A DNA stretch of 64,000 nt from Anthoceros angustus (Eukaryota > Streptophyta > Anthocerotopsida > Anthocerotales > Anthocerotaceae). This document shows positions 24,401 to 34,119 of the stretch, one piece after another. Every line of letters begins with the position of its first letter. The stretch's first letter is position 1. The stretch covers positions 1,860,001-1,924,000 of the forward strand of contig VJWM01000025.1 in NCBI GenBank assembly GCA_010909165.1, read 5' to 3'. The notes beneath the pieces are model-generated. The model was not told the origin of the DNA and did no database searches. It was given only the letters and a program-made list of their open reading frames with translations. The translations under genes and the position numbers were made by a program.

Positions 24401-25869
24401 AGTATCAATCCCTTATTACAAACCGGACTTGGAAACTAGTGGAGCTCCCAAAGGTAGAAAGGCTGTAGCTTGTAAATGGGTTTTCAAGAAAAAGTTGAAC
24501 ACTGATGGAACTGTGGGCAGATACAAGGCTCGCCTCGTAGCTAAAGGCTACAGTCAAATACCTGGCTTAGACTACAATGAGACTTTTGCCCCCGTAGTCA
24601 AATCTACATCAGTCAGGATCCTTTTAGCCATAGCTGCCCATTACAATCTGCTTGTGCATCAGCTAGATGTCAAAACGGCTTTTTTGAATGGCTTGCTTGA
24701 AGAGGATATCTATATGAGTCAACCTGAAGGATATGCTGTTGATGAGAAGAAGGTTTGCAAGCTTCTCAAGACACTTTATGGACTTAAACAAGCCTCAAGA
24801 GCATGGTATGAAGTTTTCCACAAGTTGCTCATAGAGCTCGGCTTTTGCGAGATGGACACTAGTGTATATCTTTTGAGGGACGTTGATTTTCTCATCCTCA
24901 CTTTTATGTTGATGACAATTTTTGTTGTTCACACTTATGGCTGTGACATGCATCCTCCTTGCTCGATTTGAAATGAGACCTCGGTGAGCTAACCTTCTCC
25001 TTGGGTGTCCGCCCACATGAACAAGGCGATGGCACGATAGATATCCACCAAGCACACTTTGTCACACAACTGGAGAGGTTCCATATGGTCGATGCCAAAC
25101 CTCGTAGCTACACCCATGGCACTAGGTGAGAAGTTGTCCCTCAGCATGCTGCCCAACTTCGAGGAGGAGAAGCTCATCATGAGCAAGGTGCCCCATGCAT
25201 GTGTTGGATCCTTAATCTACCTTCTGCCGGACTGTCTCGGACATAACTGCGTGCAAAGGGGAGCCACCGCTTTTGGAGAACCACACCCACCGACTGCAGC
25301 TAAGAGAATTTTTCGGATACCTCAAAGGTACCCTAGGCACGGCCTACGCTTTGGGAGAGCAAAGGACATTTAGCCTCATGTACTATTGCGATGCGGATTG
25401 GGCGGGGGATCCAGATACCAGACGAAGTGTGGCAGCTTATTGCACCTTCATGGGTAACTCAGTAGTCTCATGGAGTAGTAAGAAATTATCTACCATCTGT
25501 TTATCTTCAACAGAGGCAGAATACGCTGCCATGACTCATGCTGCCAAGGAGATTATGTGGATACGAAGTTTTTTGACAGGCCTTGGGCAGCTTCATCCTG
25601 GTCCCACACCACTCTGGGGAGATAATCAATCTGCCATTGCACTCTCGAGGAACCCAGTATTCCATGCTCGTTCTAAGCATATCGAAATAAGTCATCATTT
25701 CATTCGCCAGGCAGCAGAACAGGAAGAGGTAATTGTGTCTTATGTCCCAACAGAAGACAATGTTTCAGACCTTCTCACAAAGGCACTTTCTAAACCTGTT
25801 CACGACAAGCATACTTTAGCTGCGGCATTTGCTCTATTCCCTGTAGCCACTAAGGGCACAGCCCATTAG
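24400..25869 (+). pseudogene. Copia reverse transcriptase and RNase H of second element
   Basis: Open stretch 24429-24971 carries KGRKAVACKWVFKKKLNTDG, YKARLVAKGYSQIPGLDYNE, VHQLDVKTAFLNGLLEEDIY and LKTLYGLKQASRAWYEV. The catalytic box FYVDDN near 24900-24920 lies one frame over, because one base is missing just before it. RNase H is open at 25273-25869 with YYCDADWAGDPDTRRSVAAY, the acidic motif SSTEAEYAAMTHAAKE, GDNQSAIALSRNPVFHARSK and a C-terminus typical of copia. It looks recently active, inactivated by few changes or base-call errors. Confidence 0.85.
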
Positions 25870-25999
25870 CTAGGTCTTTACGTTCTAATCCTCCAAAGGA
25901 GCTTTCCTTGTGTTCTCAGCAGCTGTATGAGGTCTTCCCGCACCTTGTCAGACTTGGCGAATTCTTCCTTCAGTGCTGCAGCCCATAGGAGTGTTAGAC

Positions 26000-26665
26000 A
26001 TCACCTAGGATGGACAGAGAATAGGCGTAGAATAGGTCAGATACTTACAGCCGTAATCCACGAGGACACCAGACTCCGTCACATGTGGAACAGGCTTGCA
26101 CTTTTCTTTTCCCTTTTCCTTCTTTGTTGCAGTCTGTTTCTGGGTCTTCTTGGCTGGCTTTACTCCCCACTCCTTCTCCATGTATGCTTCGGTCATCAGA
26201 ATCCATTCGCAGAGGCACTTTCATGCAGGCCAGCAAGTCAGCCTTGGTTGTTTCCACACCAACAGTCCCTACTCCTTTCTTCCCTTGCACCGGTTCTTGC
26301 AGATCACCCGGTTGAAGTCGGCACTTGAGTTGTGGAAGACTCGCCTTGTCGAAGTTCTGAACGCGTCTTGCGTTTTTGGCCTTGGAGCTCTCGCGGCAGG
26401 GAGCGTCACTGGAGTATCGAATGGCACACTATCGAGTCAGGCGAGAACATGTTGTGGAGGAAGGATGGCGCCCAGAATTTCTCGCACCTGTGTCCGATCA
26501 GCTCATGCACCTCAACCCTTGAACGGAGTCTTCCATGGTGCAGATCAGGAGGTTGCCGTGCACACAACCAGCAGAGTGTGCTCTGGACAAGAGCAACACC
26601 AGGAGGGCCACAGTCACCAGGAGCAACAATTCAGATATGGTGAGAGTGGCCATGGTTGCTATTTA
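26000..26665 (-). pseudogene. Antisense, signal-peptide-like gene fragment inside copia element
   Basis: Downstream of RNase H, on the strand opposite to the element, an ATG at 26653 opens a reading frame with a strong signal-peptide profile (ISELLLLVTVALLVLLL, then SRAHSAGC) and a TATAAATA motif directly upstream. After about 50 codons the frame is lost, but protein-like stretches continue in other frames: HELIGHRCEKFWAPSF, TTKADLLACMKVPLRM, and a lysine-rich segment with TEAYMEKEWGVKPAKK ending in CKPVPHVTESGVLVDYGC. A good splice-donor match (gtaagtat) follows near 26050. This looks like a captured host exon or an additional antisense ORF. I do not recognise the family. Confidence 0.45.
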
Positions 26666-26864
26666 TAGTCAGTGATGGAGCGTAAGAGTTTGGAGCGCAA
26701 GCATCCGCTGTAGATGGAACGTAATGGAATGTTTTTAATGCAAGACCTGCATGTTGTCCCCGTGAATTTTGGGTACATTCGTATTATTAGATGCCCAAAG
26801 TACTTTTCCTTTTCAGACCTCTGAAGGTCATATTCCCATATAAAATGTTTCAACTAAGTGGGAG

Positions 26865-27121
26865 TATTAGAATATGCTTAGTTAAATAATCGTTAATGCG
26901 GTTATTACCTTAGCAAGGTAGTTTCTCATTTTAGTTAAGCAGTTAAGACGGTTTCATAACCGAGTAGTTTGGCTATATAACACTTTCTACTTTTCCATAA
27001 TACATTACATTACTGTTGATTCTCCTTGCCCATGTGCGCCTACGTGCTCGCGTCCTGGCTCACCCGTGTTAGATCACCGTCTTAGATCCTGGCTATGGCA
27101 TACGCGTCATACCTCGTTTTA
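26865..27121 (+). repeat. 3' LTR of second copia element
   Basis: A 257-bp match to 20307-20609 without its 46-bp internal duplication. It is preceded by the purine tract at 26856-26864 and followed by the target duplication attct (27122-27126). Confidence 0.92.
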
Positions 27122-27645
27122 ATTCTCACATCCTTGGGCCTTGGGACAAGGTCAAGGAGGCCTTCCAGCTCTTCTCCCATGAGCTTTCTTTGGTTGGCTT
27201 GAAGGTCAAGCTCTCCAAGTGCCGTGTTTGGTCCCCTGCTATTATCCTTTCCACTTTGCGCCTCCTCACGGAGATTGCTTCCTTGGGTCTACTGATTTTG
27301 GGGTCCCTCTCCCCCCGACTCTACTAGGAGTTTCCTAGACTAGGCTCGCGGAGGACCCGTCCCATGTCGAGGACCTCCCTGCTGGGGATGCTGTGGCCTT
27401 GAATTCTTTCCTCCTACTGCTAGGCGCCCTAGTTACCTCATTAGCACTCCCCGCTCCGATTCTCTTGTCTCGATCGCACGGGTTTGACAAGAAGATAATG
27501 GATACTTGGGGACATCATGGGCCCTGTATGGCTCGAGTGCCCTCGCGGCCGATTTGGCTAGTCGGCAAGCCGTGCTAGTGCAATTTGGGGCGCCCGGCCT
27601 ACTCTCACTCGAGGTTTCTTCCCAGTTCGCAGAGCTGGGCCCTAC
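27122..27645 (+). pseudogene. Reverse-transcriptase fragment (non-LTR type), end of copy A
   Basis: Continues the reading interrupted at 20306: GPWDKVKEAFQLFSHELSLV, then GLKVKLSKCRVWSPA and a later ASLGLLILGSPL. This pattern (adjacent to a VDDSH catalytic box, then a GLxVxxxKC motif and xxLGxPxG-like end) is that of the palm and thumb of non-LTR-like reverse transcriptases. It degenerates after about 27330. The rest, to the start of copy B, includes an open stretch 27393-27578 without recognisable motif. Copy B lacks about 45 bp here (27231-27276). Confidence 0.55.
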
Positions 27646-29476
27646 CGCCCGCTTCGCTCATCTTTCAAGAGGCCCTTTGTGGAGGATCTTATGTCTAGTG
27701 TGGAGGAGGGAACCTTCCTTCTCCAAATTTCCTTGAGGCAGCCAAGGAAATGCTTTCTCATGGATGATGGCGCGGTTGTCCTTTCTTATTTCATTTTTAC
27801 TTCAAACAACGAGTCTCCATTGCCCTTTAAAGGGCCCGCCGATGGCAATCTTTAACAAAGCGATCACGCGGTGTGACGCTTGTTCCTCTTCCTCCGTAGT
27901 TTGCAAGCCATTTGTTCTTCTTGCATATGATGTTCTAGGAGCGACGTAACTTTTCACCTTGACCCTGGGGTCCACCTTCGTTGTCCTCTCACCGGATGGG
28001 TTTTCCCATCGCTTTTTCCCCAATAAAATATACTTTTACTTGTATAAGGCAAACAAGAGAAAACATTGATCCCGAAAGGGTCATCCTAAGAATGAAATAT
28101 TAATTAATATTTATAATATATAATTAAAACTTAATACTAATATATGTACTCATCTTTGTGGACTCTTTTTAGCCTAGGTCCTTAGTGGACTTAAATAAAA
28201 TTCTTCTTCTTGTTCTTTTATGTGTCAAACTAATAAAAGTTCAACGTGTTCAAGTCTAACCAAGTCTCGAGCTACAACTTCAAGTTGAGGTTTTATGAAG
28301 TCAAACTAATAAGAGCTCTTTTCGTCAAGTCGAATAAAACCCTTACTTGTTAAGGTTGAAAGCTCAAAAGTTACAACCACGCCTATTCTCTATTCTCTAG
28401 TTGTTCGCGTGTCCATCCATGTGTGTCCAAATGGCCTAGGCCAAATGGACACACATTTATAAGAACGCCGTGATTAAGCATCCTTAGCTTGGATCGGTAC
28501 TTAGAAGGGGTGCCTAAAGGGAATGGATGCCCTTGGTGCAAGTAACTTAGGCAACCATGGTACAAGTTGTTAAGTACCAAGTCCCATGACGGAAATCCGT
28601 CCTTAGTGGACTTAAATAAAATTCTTCTTCTTCTTCTTCATAAGGTGGCTCAATTTCATCCATCATGCTCTCAAAAGTTTGTCCATCCACGGCGAGCTTT
28701 GCGTGACACATCTCCAAGAGTTATAGTATACCGTAGCGTTGATAAAGTGCCTCTTCTTGTTTTCATTGAGCCATCGACTTAAAACTTGTCCTTGGAAACG
28801 ATTTTGTGCGGTGAAACCACGAGATAGATTGGTAGATCCTAAGACGTCATCTTGCCAAGAATGAGCTACAAAATTAATTTCAAGTCTCCTCTTAACCTAT
28901 CTTGTTGAATGTTAAGTTCAAGGGTTGAAACGAGATTGAGCGAATAATGAGTAATGAGAACGGAAATTGAAAGGTGTGACAAAGCGGAGATGTGTTGGCA
29001 TGCCAAAGATGATTCTTTTATGGTGAAGTGATGGTATTTGCATTCCACTTAATTTCAAGGAGCAGGGGCCTTACAACAAGTTAATGATCGACTAGGAAGT
29101 TCCTTAGGGTCTTTGAACAAGAGCCAATTGCAAGCAAAGATCATACAATGAATTAATAAAAATAAAAATATTTATAACTATCCTCAATCTCATTGTCGAG
29201 TGTATGTGACTACTTCTTACATGTTTTTCTGTCTTTTCTATCCTCTCGTGTATGTTGATGGTTGGATGGATGAAAGTTTTCTCCTCTTATTTTGAGGGAT
29301 TTGGATGAAAAAGGTTTTGAAACTTTTTGCGTCTTCATTAACCTTCTCCTTCTCCTTCTCCTTGTGTATAAACCCTTTACCATGGCACTCGATTATTTTG
29401 TAATAGAGTAAGTGCCTTATACGTATTGAAATAAAATTTAAATCTTCAAAGTAAAACTCGCGAGATATGTTTTGTT

Positions 29477-30290
29477 CTATACTAGCATGTTTTGGTTTCC
29501 CTTTAAAAACGGATGTAGTAAAGCTTCTTTAGCTGTGATTCTCTCTAAAGGGTCCATAGCAAGAAGCTTCTTAAGAAGCGATAAGGCTATGGGATCGGTA
29601 TCGAAAACCGATTTTCTAAAAACTTTTCCAAACTTCCTACGTTGTTGTTTGATCCACTTCAAATAAATATCCACGTTGTAATATTTCCGCGAAAATGCAG
29701 CCTATGCTCCAAATATCAATTCTTGAGTTGTATGTGTTAAACTCGTGAGAATAGATTTCCGGTGCAGTAAGATTCTTCCTATGAAATAATCAATCGGTAA
29801 AAGGATACTATATCTATTTTCCGAATAACACAGCTTCTCCGAAATCACATAATTTAAGGTTACCACTATAACTCATTAATATATTTGCTGGTTTCAAATC
29901 TCCATGGACAACATTTGCCGCATGCAAATACTCCACTCCTTTGAGGATTTGATAGAGTAAATCTCGTTGTTCATCGAGTGAAGTTGTCTGCTTTCTTTAA
30001 AATTGTGAATAAATCTTCTTTCATCAATTCCATCACTATATATATATCATCATAATTTTCATTTGGTGGGAGAATTACATCTTTGAATTGAATAATATGA
30101 TCATGTTGTAAAGTGTGCAACATTGTCGACTCTCTTAAGGTGCGTAGAGTTTTATTTTGAGTTTCATATATAATAATATGTTTTATAGCCACATGTTCAC
30201 CATCGTGTTTTTCGCTTCATATACTTTTCCGAATGCTCCATGGGATAAATATTTAATTTTGTGGTATGAAGATTTATATGCGTAACTTTG
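29477..30290 (-). pseudogene. MAP-kinase-like protein kinase pseudogene, copy B
   Basis: Same relic as at 1823-2740. Readable pieces are AIKHIIIYETQNKTLRTLRE, IQFKDVILPPNENYDDIYIV with [14 protein letters not shown], a catalytic-loop remnant [20 protein letters not shown] (DFG kept here), and LLKKLLAMDPLERITAKEAL with LHPFL at the C-lobe end. Frameshifts and the missing N-terminus make it a pseudogene. The C-lobe end is closer to canonical MAPKs than that of the intact gene at 59371. Confidence 0.75.
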
Positions 30291-31299
30291 AAACATGCAT
30301 CGATTTGTTTGGTACCCTGCTCATTTCAAAAATCTTAAAAGTCCGAATACTAAAAGGTCTTGCACTTTAAAGTCTCGCCCAAGGAAACTAGCACACCGCT
30401 ATTCACTAGGGCTAATCAACATCGGGCTTGGGCGCAATCATCACGCAATATGTTTTCTCACCCACATACTTCAATCTATAATGACTATGAACCTTGGCAA
30501 GGAGCCGGTATTCTTATTAATAGAGAATGATAGAAAATGTTTTATGTGAGGATCAACTCCTAATTTATACTAGAGAAGAAGGATTCTCAAAGAAAGACTA
30601 TATCAAAGCTTCTAATTCTAGTCTCTATAACTTAAATTATTCTAAAGTTGTCTTTATAGTATGTGTTGTTAAGAAGGTTGGGTTGTTCTCAATTGAAAAG
30701 GTAGTTGTTAAATTAGGAAGCTCAATTCCAGTTTATTTTACTTAATGTCTTCTAAACTTTTGTTGATGCTTTTTGTTACTAAGAAGGTTTGGTTGTCCTA
30801 ATTAAGAAAATAGCTTTAATTTAAGAAGCTTCTATTTGTAGTTTCTCTAACTTGATGCTTGTCGTTCTCAATTAAGAAGGTCATTTTAATTTATTAAGCT
30901 TATAATTCCAATTCTCTTTCACTTAAGTTTTTCTGACCTTTCTTTAAAAATAATGCTTGTTACCTTTTCATCCGCCTTGCTTTTGAGACTTATTGTGGTA
31001 TGCAAGTTAATCCAGGTGTGTACCAAGGCCTATCACTTACGAAGGCAGGCCTGTGGCAAGGCATTAGAAAAGGTGTGAAGGCGCAGAAAAAAACGTAAGG
31101 TTATAAAAAATAAATCTAGAGCTTTCATCTAAGCTTGCCGTCGATTCAATCCTTTGGAAGCCCAAAACGTCATCGGTATTAATACAGCCTGGTGCATTAC
31201 CATTTACATTTCTACGGCAAAAGGTCGGGGTTTGAGGGTTCGAGGTGCCCCATCAAACCTTTGTCCACTTTGAGGGAAGTAAAGTGGAGCACATAAAAT

Positions 31300-31560
31300 A
31301 AGGATATTGCTGCGGGTGCGGAATGACAAGGTAGACTTGTTGCATATGTGTAAGACAAACTTCTTCCCATTGCTGGTAAATGATTCTCACATCCTTGGGC
31401 CTTGGGACAAGGTCAAGGAGGCCTTCCAGCTCTTCTCCCATGAGCTTTCTTTGGTCGGCTTGAAGGTCAAGCTCTCCAAGTGCCGAGTTTGGCCTTGGGT
31501 CTACTGGTTTTGGGGGTCCTCTTCGGCTCCTCTGGCTTACCTGGGAGCTTTCTTCTGGAA
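31300..31560 (+). pseudogene. Reverse-transcriptase fragment (non-LTR type), copy B
   Basis: An open stretch reads VRNDKVDLLHMCKTNFFPLL, VNDSHILGPWDKVKEAFQLF and SHELSLVGLKVKLSKCRVW. It is the uninterrupted counterpart of the fragment split in copy A. The catalytic VDD is VND here. It is too short to be functional; the antisense open stretch 31253-31708 is a shadow of it. Confidence 0.55.
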
Positions 31561-31939
31561 ACGGGTATCCATCGCCCTCTAGAGGACGTTGGCCAATGCA
31601 GTTTATAGGACGATAGTGAATGTAGGGCATGCGACATCTTTTGCACCAGTAGTAGGTAGGCCTTTTCTTACCTGGACCTGACATTCTTGGAACAATAGGT
31701 AGTTTCAATATGACAATCGCGAGGCTAGTTTCCCTGGGTAAGGAGCTTTGGAGGGTTGTTACCCCTTCATCCGGTTCCCCTTCGTCTCGGGGTAGATGGA
31801 TTTCGATGGCTTTTTTTCATATAAAGCCTCCACGTTACCCATAAACAACAGCCACACAAGCGATTATGCCTCGTTGTTGTAAAGACCGTGCGGGGTATAT
31901 TATAAAAGCCCATCGTGTCCCTCCTACTGCAAACTTTCA

Positions 31940-32100
31940 AATGCAAGGCCGGTCCTCTCAATCGCTATTGTAATAAAGGCCGATTGGTCTCTCTCTTTAG
32001 TGCAAAGCTTTAAGGCCGATTCTGCAGCTCGCTGTTGCAATTCTCAAAGGCCGATTGTGGCTCTTCCTGCCGTAAAGGCCGATCCTGTCTCCGTGTAAGG
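31940..32100 (+). repeat. Degenerate array around AAGGCCGAT
   Basis: The core aaggccgat(t/c) or a close variant occurs at about 31945, 31976, 32012, 32047 and 32075, with spacings of 28-36 bp. Pyrimidine-rich or CTGC-containing spacers separate the copies. It lies 330-490 bp upstream of the GDSL gene start, so it could be promoter-proximal. A TATA-like stretch (tatattataaaag) is at 31897. Confidence 0.5.
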
Positions 32101-32430
32101 TAATGTCTGTCGTCTCCCAATATTATGAGGCACATTGCACCTCTCTGTGTTTTGTAATTGCAAACACATGATGTCTCAGCCAACAGCAAAGGGGAAGGAA
32201 GGAATAAAAACGTTGGCGAGGAATCCGGTACTGTCATGTAAAGATGCGGTGATGTAGGTATTATGTCCCACTCAAAGACACCAAGATGGGCGGGAGGTAG
32301 CGTGCGGGTGAGCTGAGAGAGAGCCTTTGTGAGTGCAGATGGATGCTGCTTTTTCTGGGCTCATGAGCCCTACCACAAGCGCGTCGCACCGACTCCATTA
32401 TTCAGCCAGCAAGGAAGAGGTTTGGCAGCC

Positions 32431-33872
32431 ATGGCCTGCAGCACCAGCACGACTCTGAGCTGCGTCGGCCTGTTTCTGGCATTGCAGCTCCGGATCGTGA
32501 GCTCGGGTGGATCCGTCACTCCCGATGGCGGCACATGCTACCCGGCCTTGTTCAGCTTCGGGGACTCTCTGGCGGACACGGGGAACCAGGTGGCCGCCTT
32601 CCCAGCCACCACCAATTCCGAGAACCTGCCGTACGGGATTACGTTCTTCAACGGGTCGTCCAGCCGGAACAGTGACGGCCGCCTTGTGATCGACTTTCTT
32701 GGTAAGCCCGGGCTTCTGGGTCTCGCCGGGTTGGCTGGCTGGCCCTGTTGGTTGGAGTTGAGGGAGCTGGAGCTGAGCATTTGCGTTGTTTGCTCTGCTT
32801 GCCCGGGCAGCTCATGGGCTCAATCTCCCGTTTCTCAGCCCTTACCTGGAGAGTGTGAAGTCGAATTTCGAGCACGGAGTGAACTTCGCAGCTGCGGGGG
32901 CGGTGGCGGTGACCCCAGCAGGCTTCGCGTTCACGCCGTTCAATCTCCCGGTGCAGGTGAACCAGTTCAAGGCTTTCGAGAAGAAGGTGACCGAGGCTGC
33001 TTTTGTGCCAGGGGTGCAGTATCCGTCTCTCGATGCTGCAGCATTCGATCGGGCTTTGTATGTAGTCTCCATCGGTGGGAATGACATCAAGGACAAGCTC
33101 GTGGAGGGGAGCACGTTTGGCGAGCTTCTTGAATACCTTCCCACGGTCCTTCGAAACGTTGTGGCTGCTGTGGAGGTATGGCTGTTGCTTTGCTGCTTCG
33201 TCACCCTCTCCAGAAGCTGAATGTGATTTATTCTCTGTCTCCATCGGCGCAGGATCTGTACCAGACAGGAGCCAGGAACTTTCTTGTGCAGAACATCCCA
33301 GCTCAAGGCTGTTGTACCTTCTTTCTGGCGAAGTTCCCAGGAGGCCCTGAAGATTATGACGAGCTTGGCTGCCTGGCTCCACTCAACGCTGTAGTGAAGG
33401 CCTACAACAGCCTTCTGCACGAAGCTGTGCAGTCCCTACGTCGAACACTTCCTGAAGCCACACTTATCTATGCTGATTACTTCCAAGTCAATATCGACAT
33501 CATGAGAGATCCGGGGAAATATGGTAAGCATAGCTTGGCATTTGCAGGCGGAAGCCAGATTCTACCTTTACGTACCTCACCGGGTTTCCGTGAATGGCTG
33601 TATCAGGGATCAAGAACACTTTCGATGCTTGCTGCGGCAGAGGAGGACTCTATAATTTTGACTGGGGGTTCATTTGCGGATCCACTAGATTTGAAAACGG
33701 GGTGCAGGTGCAGACCACAGTCTGCTCCAACCCATCAGAATATGTGAACTGGGATGGTATACACTTCACTGAAGCATTCTACAGCATTGTGGGAAAAGCA
33801 TTCCTTGCAGGACAGTATCTGGAGCCGAGCCTTCCTTTGCAAGGCTGTACCCGACTTACTGCCAGCTCTTAA
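32431..33872 (+). CDS. GDSL esterase/lipase (SGNH hydrolase), probably secreted
   Basis: Four exons, 32431-32701, 32811-33175, 33253-33523 and 33607-33872, with GT-AG borders give about 390 residues. The N-terminus ([20 protein letters not shown]) is a likely signal peptide. The GDSL block with the catalytic serine is [14 protein letters not shown]. The oxyanion asparagine is in [10 protein letters not shown], a plant-type CCG block is FDACCGRGG, and the catalytic Asp/His pair is in [12 protein letters not shown]. Length and motif order fit plant GDSL lipases, which hydrolyse esters, often of cell-wall or cuticle polymers. The substrate cannot be deduced. The start is the first Met with a signal peptide. 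Its 3' end faces RBM28, 247 bp away. Confidence 0.9.
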
Positions 33873-34119
33873 AATTCTCGGCATAGAAGTGGGTCCCAAA
33901 GTGGCAGAAGTTTGAATCTCCACAGCTTTTTCATGAAAAGTCGTATATTTGGAGACGAGCAATAGATTTGAGGTCCCGAATTGACTGGGTTTCTTTGGAG
34001 GTGCCGATCAATTGTTTGACAGTTCTGCAGCTTTAATTGATTGAATTATGCAGAAGAAACCATTCGACAGACTAAATATGTAAGCACGGTTAACAGCGCA
34101 ATAGACACTTGCAACCAAG

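Larger units (their letters stand above)
20307..27121 (+). mobile_element. Second Ty1/copia LTR retrotransposon
   Basis: A 6.8 kb element with LTRs at 20307-20609 and 26865-27121, a 5-bp target duplication attct (20302-20306 and 27122-27126), a Met-tRNA primer site at 20610 and a purine tract aagtgggag at 26856. The empty site is intact in copy B at 31378-31387. Gag, protease, integrase, reverse transcriptase and RNase H follow in copia order. The frames are better preserved than in the first element but still contain several single-base breaks. About 1 kb of additional sequence lies between RNase H and the 3' LTR. Confidence 0.93.
27646..31560. repeat. Segmental duplication copy B (empty-site allele of both insertions)
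   Basis: Direct repeat of 1-3456, 20029-20306 and 27122-27330, joined without the retrotransposons. At 31110-31120 it reads aaataaatctagagctttc, the site before insertion of the first element. At 31375-31395 it reads atgattctcacatcc, the site before insertion of the second. Spacer sequence between its features is AT-rich with no gene that I can support. Confidence 0.9.

Noticed and set aside
31253-31708. A 151-codon minus-strand open frame
   Set aside because: Complement of the reverse-transcriptase fragment; the protein motifs are on the plus strand.
32648-33420. Long open frames antisense to the GDSL lipase gene
   Set aside because: They overlap exons and introns of a well-supported gene on the other strand and show no domain.
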